Counted from the stretch's first letter, positions 14,400 through 22,513 are shown. The stretch is DNA of 31,943 bases from an uncultured Clostridium sp. (GCA_900539645.1 UQCY01000011.1:1-31943); one strand, 5' to 3'. Program-made: numbers and translations. Notes: generated by a model from the sequence alone, not told the origin.

Positions 14400-15566
14400 A
14401 TGAACAGATTTACAATACCAAGAGATTTATACTTTGGTGAAAATGCAATCGACTATTTAAAAAATGTAAAAGGAACTAAAGCAATGCTTGTTATCGGTTC
14501 TGAAAGATTAATCAAGGATGGAACAGTTCCAAAAATACAGTCAAATTTAAAAGAAGCTAATATAGAAACTTCTATTTTCCAGGGGGTTGAAAATGATCCT
14601 TCTGTAGCAACTGTAAAAAAAGGTGTAGAAATGATGAATGAATTCCAGCCTGATTTAATAATAGGTATAGGTGGAGGTTCTCCAATAGATGCCGCTAAAG
14701 CTATGTGGATATTCTACGAATACCCAGAATTTACTTTTGAAGAAGCTGCAAAACCATTTAACTTACCAGAATTAAGACAGAAAGCTAACTTTATAGCTAT
14801 ACCAACTACAAGTGGTACTGCAACTGAAGTAACTTCATTCTCAGTAATAACTGACAATGAAACAGGTGTAAAATACCCAATAGCTGACTACAATATAACT
14901 CCAGATGTAGCTATAGTAGATACTAATTTAGTTCAGAGCATGCCAAAAACATTAGTTGCAAATACTGGTATGGATGCTTTAACTCATGCTATAGAAGCTT
15001 ATGTTTCTAATGCTAGAAATCCAATAACAGATGCTTTAGCTATGAAATCAATAGAAATGATATATGCTACTTTAGTTGATTCTTTCAATGGCGATGAACA
15101 GGCTAGAAAAGATATGCATATAGCTCAGAACTTAGCAGGTATGGCATTCTCAAATGCTATATTAGGTATAGTTCATTCTATGTCTCATAAAACAGGAAAA
15201 ATATTTAATATACCTCATGGTCTAGCAAATGCTATATATCTATCAGCTGCAATACAGTTCAATGCTAAAACAGCTAAAGATGCATATGCTGATATAGCTA
15301 GAAGATTAGGGTTAGAAGGAAATACAGAAGATGAATTAGTTGAATCTTTAGTAAATGTTGTTAAACAGTTTAGAAAAGACATGGGTATGGCAAACTCATT
15401 AAAAGAATTTGGTTTATCTGAAGATGTATTTAATGAAAACTTACAGTCAATAGCTGAAACTGCAGTTGCAGACCCATGTACAGGTACAAACCCAAGAAAT
15501 ATATCTGTCGAAGAAATGAAAGAACTATTTAAAGCAGTTTACTATGGAGAAGATGTAAACTTCTAA
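14400..15566 (+). CDS. Iron-containing alcohol dehydrogenase
   Basis: NAD(P)H-dependent reductase/dehydrogenase of the group III (iron) ADH family, 388 residues. The nucleotide-binding loop is GGGSPIDAAK (91-100). The four metal ligands have the family spacing: Asp192 and His196 in DALTHAIEAY, His259 in GIVHSMSH and His273 in IPHGLAN. Members act on butanol, 1,3-propanediol, lactaldehyde and similar; the substrate here is open. AGGAGG precedes the ATG. It is transcribed alone, with a 19-bp-period operator array upstream shared with the next transcription unit. Confidence 0.95.
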   Translation: MNRFTIPRDLYFGENAIDYLKNVKGTKAMLVIGSERLIKDGTVPKIQSNLKEANIETSIFQGVENDPSVATVKKGVEMMNEFQPDLIIGIGGGSPIDAAKAMWIFYEYPEFTFEEAAKPFNLPELRQKANFIAIPTTSGTATEVTSFSVITDNETGVKYPIADYNITPDVAIVDTNLVQSMPKTLVANTGMDALTHAIEAYVSNARNPITDALAMKSIEMIYATLVDSFNGDEQARKDMHIAQNLAGMAFSNAILGIVHSMSHKTGKIFNIPHGLANAIYLSAAIQFNAKTAKDAYADIARRLGLEGNTEDELVESLVNVVKQFRKDMGMANSLKEFGLSEDVFNENLQSIAETAVADPCTGTNPRNISVEEMKELFKAVYYGEDVNF

Positions 15567-15580
15567 TACTAATATCTTTA

Positions 15581-15622
15581 TATAGGGGCTAACTAACTTT
15601 ATGTTATTTAGCTCCTTTTATA
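15581..15622 (+). terminator. Probable terminator after the alcohol dehydrogenase
   Basis: AGGGGCTAA (from 15584) can pair with TTAGCTCCT (to 15616) with one G.U pair, followed by TTTTATATA. It separates the dehydrogenase from the DMT transporter unit. Confidence 0.6.
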
Positions 15623-15636
15623 TATAAATAATCCTT

Positions 15637-15686
15637 TACCAAAAAGTAACTTACATACTAAAAGGTAATTTACATACCAAAAAGTG
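15637..15686 (+). promoter_or_regulatory. Three-copy operator array upstream of the DMT transporter
   Basis: TACCAAAAAGTA (15637-15648), TACTAAAAGGTA (15656-15667) and TACCAAAAAGTG (15675-15686) start at exact 19-bp intervals. The last copy ends in AGTGCCTT as in the dehydrogenase array. A TTTACA (15692-15697) and TATTAT (15715-15720), 17 nt apart, form the promoter; the TATTAT again starts 40 bp after the start of the last copy. Confidence 0.78.
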
Positions 15687-15822
15687 CCTTATTTACAGTT
15701 CTTTGTTAATTTTATATTATTTAACTATTAATAATTTAAGGACCTTAAAATTTATCATATGATATGGATTAAATAATTTAAACTTATAAAACTAATTTTT
15801 TTATAATAAGGAGATTTTAAAA

Positions 15823-16827
15823 TTGGACAATAAAAATTTAAAAAAAGGATTATTATTAGGAATTTTTGTAGGTATCGCATGGGGATTAGATGGTGTCCTA
15901 ATGGGAAGAGTTGGTTTAAATTCTATTTTTACTGATAAAGCATTTGCTCTTTCACAAGGTATATCTGAAACTAGTTTTTCATTTTCTCCACTTGTTACAG
16001 CATTTTTCCATGAAAGCTTTTGCTTTTTCTGGGTTGCTTTAGTTTTATTATTTAGCAAACAATTAAAACATGTTTTCTATTTGCTATTTAAAACAAAAAA
16101 AGGTAAGGCAGCTGCGATAGCTGCACTTGTTGGTTCTCCAATAGGAATGAGTGCTTATCTTCTGGGTATTAAATATGCAACTGCTCCATATGCATCAAGT
16201 ATATCTGTTATATATCCTGGTGTAGGTGCTTTATTATCTTATTTATTTTTAAAGGAAAAGCTTTCTTTAAATTCTGTTATAGGAATTATCATTAGTTTAA
16301 CTGGCTCTTTCATGCTTGGATTTAATCCAACAGGAAATATGCCTGATACATTCTTTAAAGGAATAATGTTTGCATTTGTAGCTGTTTTTGGATGGGCATT
16401 AGAAGGTGTCATTATAGGGTTTGCTATGAAGCATATAAAAGATGAAGAATCTGTAGAGTCTACACCTCAACAGCTTTTATGTTTGAGATATCTTGTATCT
16501 ATGGTTGCATATGCAGTAATAGTCTTACCTACAATAAAAGGATATCATCTAGCAAGCAATATCGTTTCTAGTGGTCTTGTTTTCAAATATGCTCTTATTG
16601 CTATTTTAGGTGCATTTACTTACCTTTCATGGTATAAAGCTGTAGATCTTATTGGTTCTGCTATGGGTACTGCATTAAATAGTACTTCTGCGCTATGGAC
16701 CATTATATTTAGTGCATTACTCTTTGGAAATAAAATAACTCCAACTCTTGCCTTTTGGGGAATAGTTATAGTTATTGGTGTATTTATTTTTGCTATAAAT
16801 CCAAAGACTTTAAAAAACAATAAATAG
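15823..16827 (+). CDS. EamA/DMT superfamily transporter
   Basis: Integral membrane protein of 334 residues with about ten hydrophobic segments, the layout of the drug/metabolite transporter superfamily (two EamA halves). Typical stretches are IYPGVGALLSYLFLKEKLS with SVIGIIISLTGSFMLGFN in the first half and TALNSTSALWTIIFSALLFG with FWGIVIVIGVFIFAINP in the second. Substrate is unknown. The start is TTG (15823), chosen because AAGGAGA lies at proper spacing and the ATG codons downstream are inside the first membrane segment. It is followed after 22 nt by the large fusion flavoprotein gene, with which it forms an operon under the 19-bp-period operator array. Confidence 0.9.
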   Translation: MDNKNLKKGLLLGIFVGIAWGLDGVLMGRVGLNSIFTDKAFALSQGISETSFSFSPLVTAFFHESFCFFWVALVLLFSKQLKHVFYLLFKTKKGKAAAIAALVGSPIGMSAYLLGIKYATAPYASSISVIYPGVGALLSYLFLKEKLSLNSVIGIIISLTGSFMLGFNPTGNMPDTFFKGIMFAFVAVFGWALEGVIIGFAMKHIKDEESVESTPQQLLCLRYLVSMVAYAVIVLPTIKGYHLASNIVSSGLVFKYALIAILGAFTYLSWYKAVDLIGSAMGTALNSTSALWTIIFSALLFGNKITPTLAFWGIVIVIGVFIFAINPKTLKNNK

Positions 16828-16849
16828 TTTATTAATTAGGAGAATTTTT

Positions 16850-19468
16850 ATGATAAAAGAAGAAGTTATAAAAAATATGGAAAAAATCGTTGAAAATTGT
16901 ATGGGAGATGAAACACCAGCATGTGTTGCTACATGTCCAATGCATACAAATGTCAAAGAATATGTAAGACTTATAAAAGAAGGAAATGGAAAAGAATCTA
17001 TAAAAGTTATAAGAGAAAAACTTTTCTTACCAGGTAGTTTAGGAAGAATCTGTGCACATCCTTGTGAAGGAAAGTGTAAATGGAATGAAGGTAATAGCCC
17101 TATGGCAATAGCATCTCTTAAAAGATATGCTGCTGATAATTTTGATGATGAAAATGATTGGGATTTATCAATAAAACCTAAAAATGGTAAAAAAGTTGCT
17201 ATTATAGGCTCTGGTCCATCTGGATTACAAGCGGCACTTGAATTAAGAAGAGAAGGTTGTGAAGTTACTATATTTGAAAAAATGCCTGTAAGAGGAGGTA
17301 TGCTTAGACTAGGAATACCTGCATACAGACTTCCAAGAAATATTCTAGAACACGAAATAACTTATTTAGATAAATTAGGTATAAAATTTGAACTTAATTG
17401 TGAAATCGGTAAGGATGTATCTTTAAATGAAATAGTAGATAGTTTTGATAGTGTTGTTGTAGCTGTTGGAAAACATAGTGGACGTGTTGATAGAAGCTTA
17501 AAAAACTCTGACGCTGATGGAATTTATAGCGCTGCTGAATTTTTACAAGAAGTAGCTTTAACAAATACTGCTAAAAAAGTAGGCAAAATTGCACTTGTAG
17601 TTGGTGGTGGTGATGTTGCTATGGACTGTGCTAGAACAGCTATTAGGATGAATTCTATAGAAAAAGTTTGCTCTGTATGTCTAGAAGACAGCTTTGATAC
17701 TATGGCATCTTCTAATCATGAAATTAAAGGAGCTCGTGCTGAAGGTATAAAGTTTAACCATGCTTCTGCAATAAAAGAAATACATGTAGATGAAAATAAT
17801 AGGGTTTCAGGTGTAACATTAAAAAAATGTCTTTCTATGTTTGATGAAAATAATAGATTTGCACCTACATTTGATGAAGATGACACTAAGTATTTAGAAG
17901 TTGATACAATAATATTTGCGATTGGTCAAGGTGTAGAAGGTGATTTTGCAAAGGATGTACTTAAACAGAGACCAAACTCTACTTTTGACTGTGATAAACT
18001 AACTCTTCAGTCTAGCGAAAATGAAAAAATATTTATAGCAGGAGATGCTTCTGGAGAATCTTTAATTGCTATACAGGCAATGGCAACTGGAAGAAGAGCT
18101 GCTACATCTGTAATAAGATATTTAAATGGAGAGGATCTTTTAGAAAATCGTACTCTTGAAGATACTTGGGGATATGAAACTAAACTCGATATGCCTACAG
18201 ATTGGTCTACAATAGAAGGTAGTAGAGAGGATATGCAAGAATTAGAGCCATCAGAAAGAATAAAATCTTTTGATGAAGTTGCTCTTGGATATACTAAAGA
18301 AGAAGCAGAAAGAGAAGCTAATAGATGTAGACAGTGCGAATGTAAACTGTGTATGAAAGAATGTATAATGCTAAATGATTATACAGATTGTCCAAAAACT
18401 CTTTTAAAGGAATATCTTGAAAATAGAAGCGATAATATGGATAAAATGATTGCTTATTCATGTAATGAGTGTAATCAATGTTCTTTACAATGTCCAAATG
18501 ATTTTAATTTAAGAGAGGTATTTACTGCTATAAAAGAAGACTATGCTGCTAAAAATAAAGGTCTTGTTCCTTTAGAACTACTTCATAAAAGCGATAACTC
18601 TCAGGAAAAAGAATGTTCTGATGAATATTGCACAAGAGTTGATTCTGTTCCTATTGAAAATGTTATAAATAAAGAAACTAAAAAGAAAAAAACTAAATAC
18701 GTCTTTGCACCTGGATGTAGTATCTCTGCTCATTCTCCAGAAGGTGTGGAAAATGTATTTAAACATCTTAAAGATTCTTTAGGTGCCGAAAATGTAGGTG
18801 CTATGCTTCAATGTTGTGGTAAAGTTACTCGTTTTATAGGGGAAGAAGAAAAATTCGAAGTTAGAAACAAAAAAGCTATAGATATACTTGATGATATGGG
18901 TGCAGAAGTTATAATAACTGTATGTTCTTCATGCTTTAAAATATTTAAAGAAACAGCAAAAAATCAGAAGGTTATATCTTACTGGGATTTAATGAAAAAT
19001 CTTATTGGAGTTCCAGAAAAATCTAGGGGAATAGGACAGAACTCTGATATTGTGTTTAATATACATGACTCTTGTGTTACAAGGGATGAAATTACACATC
19101 ATGAAAGTATAAGATGGATTCTTGATGAACTGGGTTATAAGTGGGATGAAATAGATAAAAACGGACAAAATACAAGATGCTGCGGTGTTGGTGGTATGGT
19201 TTGTGATTCAAATCCTGAATTGTTTAAAAAAGTTTATACAAGAAGAATAAATGATTTTAATCAAGATAATATTGTTACATACTGTGGTTCTTGTAGAAAT
19301 ACTATGGAAACTGCTGGAAAAGATTCAATTCATATTTTAGATTTAATATTTGGTTCTACGTATACAAAAGATAAAGAACAAAAAAGAGCTTTCAAATCAG
19401 AAGATGAAATGTGGGCTAAAAGAAAAGAAGCCAAAGATAGATTCAATAGTCATAAAATGATATTATAA
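16850..19468 (+). CDS. Fusion flavoprotein: GltD-like NAD(P)H oxidoreductase plus HdrD-like CCG domains
   Basis: A cytoplasmic redox protein of 872 residues in three parts. (1) Residues 1-110: GltD/NfnB-type Fe-S domain with Cys17, 25, 29, 68, 72 and 76. (2) Residues 115-470: pyridine-nucleotide oxidoreductase, FAD loop GSGPSG at 120-125, NAD(P) loop VVGGGDVAMD (about 251-260) and FAD-closing IFIAGDASG. (3) From about 490: two 4Fe-4S ferredoxin-like clusters, C493RQCECKLCMKEC505 and C538NECNQCSLQC548, then two CCG domains of heterodisulfide-reductase/GlpC type (CCG at 655-657 with C692/C695, and CCG at 777-779 with C812/C815). By family the first half moves electrons between NAD(P)H and Fe-S clusters and the last reduces disulfides or passes electrons on. 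The acceptor is unknown. It is in an operon with the DMT transporter and is the last gene before a terminator. Confidence 0.9.
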   Translation: MIKEEVIKNMEKIVENCMGDETPACVATCPMHTNVKEYVRLIKEGNGKESIKVIREKLFLPGSLGRICAHPCEGKCKWNEGNSPMAIASLKRYAADNFDDENDWDLSIKPKNGKKVAIIGSGPSGLQAALELRREGCEVTIFEKMPVRGGMLRLGIPAYRLPRNILEHEITYLDKLGIKFELNCEIGKDVSLNEIVDSFDSVVVAVGKHSGRVDRSLKNSDADGIYSAAEFLQEVALTNTAKKVGKIALVVGGGDVAMDCARTAIRMNSIEKVCSVCLEDSFDTMASSNHEIKGARAEGIKFNHASAIKEIHVDENNRVSGVTLKKCLSMFDENNRFAPTFDEDDTKYLEVDTIIFAIGQGVEGDFAKDVLKQRPNSTFDCDKLTLQSSENEKIFIAGDASGESLIAIQAMATGRRAATSVIRYLNGEDLLENRTLEDTWGYETKLDMPTDWSTIEGSREDMQELEPSERIKSFDEVALGYTKEEAEREANRCRQCECKLCMKECIMLNDYTDCPKTLLKEYLENRSDNMDKMIAYSCNECNQCSLQCPNDFNLREVFTAIKEDYAAKNKGLVPLELLHKSDNSQEKECSDEYCTRVDSVPIENVINKETKKKKTKYVFAPGCSISAHSPEGVENVFKHLKDSLGAENVGAMLQCCGKVTRFIGEEEKFEVRNKKAIDILDDMGAEVIITVCSSCFKIFKETAKNQKVISYWDLMKNLIGVPEKSRGIGQNSDIVFNIHDSCVTRDEITHHESIRWILDELGYKWDEIDKNGQNTRCCGVGGMVCDSNPELFKKVYTRRINDFNQDNIVTYCGSCRNTMETAGKDSIHILDLIFGSTYTKDKEQKRAFKSEDEMWAKRKEAKDRFNSHKMIL

Positions 19469-19503
19469 TAAAGCCTAATTCACACCATTTAACATAGATA
19501 AAT

Positions 19504-19541
19504 AAAAAATCGCCTTTGTTTTTAGTAAAAGGCGATTTTTT
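19504..19541. terminator. Bidirectional terminator between fusion flavoprotein and HxlR genes
   Basis: AAAAAATCGCCTTT (19504-19517) and AAAGGCGATTTTTT (19528-19541) form a perfect 14-bp stem with a 10-nt loop. The T run on either strand makes it work for both converging genes. Confidence 0.92.
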
Positions 19542-19544
19542 TAT

Positions 19545-19901
19545 TTATTTATCTTTTTTGTACTTATCAACGAACTCTTTTCCCCATATATCCATTTCTT
19601 TCAATATAGGCATTAACTTTTGTCCCATTTCTGCTAGCGAATACTCTACCATCGGAGGAACTTGATTATATACTTTTCTCTCAACTAATTTATTAGACTC
19701 TAAATCTCTTAGCTGCTGGCTTAACATCTTCTGACTTATGTCTGGAATAATTCTTTTGAATTCATTAAATCTTATAACACCGTGTTCTCCAAGATTCCAC
19801 AATATTAATGATTTCCATTTACCTCCTATTACTTCTAATGTTACTTCTATTTCACACCTATAATTAGAACAACTAACTTTATTATTTCTATCTTCTGGCA
19901 T
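19545..19901 (-). CDS. HxlR-family (DUF24) transcriptional regulator
   Basis: Winged-helix regulator of 118 residues. It contains the HxlR signature VTLEVIGGKWKSLILWNLGEHG (written here in part: IGGKWKSLILWNL) and SQKMLSQQLRDLESNKLVER. Two cysteines lie before the helix, at residues 11 and 16 (CSNYRC); in YodB/HypR-type members N-terminal cysteines sense quinones, aldehydes or disulfide stress. It is placed convergent to the fusion oxidoreductase gene and divergent from the MerR gene, with AGGAGAGG before the ATG and a minus-strand TATAAT at 19940-19945. The TAC...GTA form of the 19-bp-period operators suits this family, so it is the best local candidate regulator; that is inference. Confidence 0.9.
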   Translation of the reverse strand: MPEDRNNKVSCSNYRCEIEVTLEVIGGKWKSLILWNLGEHGVIRFNEFKRIIPDISQKMLSQQLRDLESNKLVERKVYNQVPPMVEYSLAEMGQKLMPILKEMDIWGKEFVDKYKKDK

Positions 19902-19988
19902 TTTATCCTCTCCTAAAAATTCTTTTTCTTTATAAGAGAATTATAACATAAATATAAATATAAAATTTATTTAGAAGTAATATTTTTA

Positions 19989-20019
19989 TTGACTTTTACG
20001 TTGCGTAAGATATTAAACT
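19989..20019 (+). promoter_or_regulatory. MerR-type promoter with long spacer and dyad
   Basis: TTGACT (19989-19994) and TAAACT (20014-20019) are 19 bp apart, the long spacer typical of MerR-activated promoters. The perfect dyad TTACG-TTG-CGTAA (19996-20008) lies within the spacer. It fits autoregulation of the TipA-like gene; an HxlR operator is the alternative because the dyad also reads TAC...GTA. Confidence 0.6.
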
Positions 20020-20043
20020 ATTATTTGTAGGGAGGGGATTAAA

Positions 20044-20796
20044 TTGTACAGTACAGGAAAACTTTCTGAAATATCAGGTGTAAGCTCGAGAACACTTAGA
20101 TATTACGACGAAATTGGATTATTAAAACCAAGCTTTATAAATGAATCTGGATATAGATATTATGATGATAAAGAAGTAGCTCTTTTGCAGCAGATACTTT
20201 TCTATAAAGAGCGAGGCTTTGACCTTCAGACTATTAAAGAAATCATATACAGCAAAGATTTCGACATATCTTCCGCACTTGAGGAACACCTTCTTAGTCT
20301 TGAAGAAGAAAAGAAAAAAATAGATATTATGATAAACTCAGTAAAATTATCGATAAAATCATTGAAAGGAGAATACAATATGACAGATAAAGAAAAATTT
20401 GAAGCCTTTAAAAAGGATTTATTAGAAAAAAACGAAAAAACTTACGGAAAAGAAATAAGAGAAAAATATGGAGATGATTCAGTTGATGAATCTAATAGAA
20501 AAATGCTTAATATGAGCGAGGAGGATTATAAATTATTTAAAGAATTAGAAGAAAATATCATTAATCTAGTTGAAAGATGTGTAAAAGAAAATCTAGATTT
20601 AGACAGCAAAGAAGCAATAGAACTAGCTAATATGCATCAAAAATGGATAAAAATGACATGGAATAAATACAGCGTGGAAGCTCATAAATCTCTAGCCATG
20701 ATGTACACTATGGATGAAAGATTCAAAGAATATTATGATAAAAATGTAGAAGGATGTGCTGATTATCTTTCTATGGCTATAGAAAACAATTTATAA
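20044..20796 (+). CDS. MerR-family regulator with TipAS antibiotic-recognition domain
   Basis: TipAL-like activator of 250 residues. Residues 1-70 form the winged helix (YSTGKLSEISGVSSRTLRYY, then DEIGLLKPSFINESGYRYY), about 75-110 the dimer coiled coil, and 113-250 the TipAS domain (MTDKEKFEAFKKDL ... MHQKWIKMTW ... MYTMDERFKEYYD). TipAS domains bind structurally varied peptide antibiotics, and the activator then turns on its own gene. The start is TTG (20044) after GGGAGGGG; no ATG fits. A 19-bp-spacer promoter stands just upstream. A second start with its own ribosome binding site at 20380 would give the TipAS domain alone. Confidence 0.92.
   Translation: MYSTGKLSEISGVSSRTLRYYDEIGLLKPSFINESGYRYYDDKEVALLQQILFYKERGFDLQTIKEIIYSKDFDISSALEEHLLSLEEEKKKIDIMINSVKLSIKSLKGEYNMTDKEKFEAFKKDLLEKNEKTYGKEIREKYGDDSVDESNRKMLNMSEEDYKLFKELEENIINLVERCVKENLDLDSKEAIELANMHQKWIKMTWNKYSVEAHKSLAMMYTMDERFKEYYDKNVEGCADYLSMAIENNL
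20380..20796 (+). CDS. Possible TipAS-only short product from an internal start
   Basis: In frame within the MerR gene, ATG 20380 is preceded by AAAGGAG (20365-20371) with 8 nt spacing, an ideal ribosome binding site, exactly at the domain border. The product would be 138 residues with no DNA-binding domain, as in the Streptomyces TipAL/TipAS pair, where the short form is made in excess and captures the antibiotic. Seen in the sequence: the site and spacing. Inferred: that it is used. Confidence 0.55.
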   Translation: MTDKEKFEAFKKDLLEKNEKTYGKEIREKYGDDSVDESNRKMLNMSEEDYKLFKELEENIINLVERCVKENLDLDSKEAIELANMHQKWIKMTWNKYSVEAHKSLAMMYTMDERFKEYYDKNVEGCADYLSMAIENNL

Positions 20797-20801
20797 AATC
20801 A

Positions 20802-20840
20802 AAAAATGGACTGTTACAGATTTTGTAGCAGTCCATTTTT
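20802..20840. terminator. Bidirectional terminator between TipA-like and YedF genes
   Basis: A 16-bp stem (20802-20817 with 20825-20840, one G.U pair), 7-nt loop and T runs on both strands. It lies 5 nt after the MerR stop and 38 nt from the yedF stop. Confidence 0.9.
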
Positions 20841-20878
20841 ATTAGCTCAATTTTATTTATTGTATTTAATTTGTACAA

Positions 20879-21472
20879 TTATCCTATTGTTATTGTGTTT
20901 GATGCACTCTTTAATGTTTCAACTATATCGTACATATTACTTACTACACCAGCTTTTAACTGATCTTTTAATCCGTAGTAATCTAAGCATGTTCCACAAG
21001 ATAATACCTGTACACCAGCTTCTTCTAATTTTTTAAGATTTTCAACTGTTGCTTCGTTTTCAGTAGATAATGTAACACCACCGTTAACAAGTATAACAGC
21101 TTTTGGATATGGTTTTGTTTCAGTTAAAGTGTATACAAATCCTTTTATAAGAACTTTACCTAATTCATCATTTCCTGAACCCATTCTATCAGAAGATATG
21201 AAAACTACCTGATCACATATATCAGCATTTGATTCAGTAGCTACTTCAGCAGCAGCTTCTCCTTTTACTATCTGAACTTCTATTTCCCCGTCTTCTTCTT
21301 TTATAACTGTTGCTTCACAGTTAAGAGATTTAGCTAATTTTAAAAGATTTTCTTTTGCAGTAGTATTGTCAACTGTAGTAACTACTGTTCCTTCAGCTAT
21401 TTTTTCTAATTCTTTTTTAGTGTTTATAACTGGTTTTGGACAAGCTAATCCTCTAGCATCTACTTTTATCAT
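20879..21472 (-). CDS. yedF: Sulfurtransferase-like selenium metabolism protein YedF
   Basis: A 197-residue protein with a TusA-like domain (1-75, VDARGLACPKPVINTKKEL, Cys11 in the CPxP motif) and a DsrE-like domain (about 85-197) that has FISSDRMGSGNDELGKVLI and LSCGTCLDYYGLKDQL. This two-domain form is the YedF family linked to selenium or sulfur transfer, mostly by genome context; its reaction is not proved. No selD or selA lies in the window. GGGAG precedes the ATG. It appears to be a single-gene unit. Confidence 0.93.
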   Translation of the reverse strand: MIKVDARGLACPKPVINTKKELEKIAEGTVVTTVDNTTAKENLLKLAKSLNCEATVIKEEDGEIEVQIVKGEAAAEVATESNADICDQVVFISSDRMGSGNDELGKVLIKGFVYTLTETKPYPKAVILVNGGVTLSTENEATVENLKKLEEAGVQVLSCGTCLDYYGLKDQLKAGVVSNMYDIVETLKSASNTITIG

Positions 21473-21811
21473 TTTAAAACATCTCCCTTAAAAAAATTAA
21501 TTTATTTTACTTTTTAATTTTATCACATCTAAATATATATAGTGATATACTTTTTATAGATTTTTTCTATATTCCCATTTTAAAATTTCTATAGAAACTC
21601 ATCACAATTTTTTCATAGTATATACTTTTAGGTTACAACTTCTTCATTAATGAGAACGTTTATCCAAATCCGTTGTAATCCTTTTGTAGCCTCTATATTT
21701 TCAAAGTGTAGTATAATATAACTAATCCAAATACTTAATTGAATTTGGTGAACTATATTCGCCATTCAAAATATAATTCTAATAGAATTTCACATTTAGG
21801 AGGAAAGTATT
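21473..21811. promoter_or_regulatory. Spacer with probable promoter of the GerMN lipoprotein gene
   Basis: This 339-nt AT-rich spacer separates two divergent genes. A plus-strand TATAAT lies at 21712-21717 with no good -35. Downstream is the dyad CCAAAT-N10-ATTTGG (21727-21748), and ATCCAAAT also appears near 21662. I see no gene or known riboswitch. Confidence 0.45.
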
Positions 21812-22456
21812 ATGAAAATAAAAAAATTAACATCACTTGCACTAGTTCTTGCTTTAGCAGTGGCTTTTGTAGGATGTAGTAAAACTGATAGTGGCAACAA
21901 AACAGAAGATAAGGACAAAAAAACTCAGACTCAGCAGGAAACTACTGATAAAACTGACAAAACTGACGATAAAGACGATAAAAAAGAGGACAAAGCTGAT
22001 AAAGATAAATTAGAAAACGAAGAAGAAGCTGAAGAAAGTATAATAGTATACAACTACGATTTAGATAATGAAAAATTAATAGAAAATAGAATCGATGGTA
22101 AGAAAGAAACTCCAGAACAGGTATTTGAAAGCCTACAGAATCTAGGAGTTATACCTAAAGATGCAAAAATGAACAGCTTTGATATAACTGAAGCTGATGG
22201 TGTAGAAACTGGTGTATTAGATGTCAGCAAAGAATTTGTTAATTCTAATCTAGGAAGCAGTGCAGAGTCTTTAATGTTAGATGCAGTTGCTCAGACATTT
22301 ATAGAAAACTTTGATATCGAGCAGCTACAGATAACTGTTGACGGTGGAGATTATGAAAGTGGTCATATAGTATTAGGTAAAGGCGATTATCTAAAACCAC
22401 AGAAAACTGGATTAAATCAGGGTACTGGCGAAGATGTTGAAGCTGACGAAAACTAA
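21812..22456 (+). CDS. GerMN-domain lipoprotein
   Basis: Secreted lipoprotein of 214 residues. The signal peptide ends in a lipobox with Cys22 (LAVAFVGC). A charged Asp/Lys/Glu/Thr-rich linker (about 23-75) follows, then a GerMN domain (about 77-190) with PEQVFESLQNLGVIPKD, LDVSKEFVNSNLG and LDAVAQTFIENFDIEQLQI. GerMN domains occur in spore protein GerM but also in many cell-surface lipoproteins of non-sporing Firmicutes; the function here is unknown. AGGAGG precedes the ATG, and a terminator follows. Confidence 0.9.
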   Translation: MKIKKLTSLALVLALAVAFVGCSKTDSGNKTEDKDKKTQTQQETTDKTDKTDDKDDKKEDKADKDKLENEEEAEESIIVYNYDLDNEKLIENRIDGKKETPEQVFESLQNLGVIPKDAKMNSFDITEADGVETGVLDVSKEFVNSNLGSSAESLMLDAVAQTFIENFDIEQLQITVDGGDYESGHIVLGKGDYLKPQKTGLNQGTGEDVEADEN

Positions 22457-22484
22457 TTTTTTTAGATTTTAAATTAAAAAATAT

Positions 22485-22513
22485 AAGGTCATCTAAAATG
22501 GATGACCTTTTTT
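22485..22513 (+). terminator. Terminator after GerMN lipoprotein gene
   Basis: AAGGTCATC (22485-22493) pairs with GATGACCTT (22501-22509), followed by TTTTT on the plus strand. Confidence 0.9.

Noticed and set aside
20806..21036. Plus-strand 76-codon open frame
   Set aside because: It overlaps the terminator and the end of yedF in antisense, with no ribosome binding site.
21473..21811. Riboswitch before the GerMN lipoprotein
   Set aside because: The spacer is long, but I see no conserved riboswitch core and no terminator/antiterminator pair, only a small dyad.
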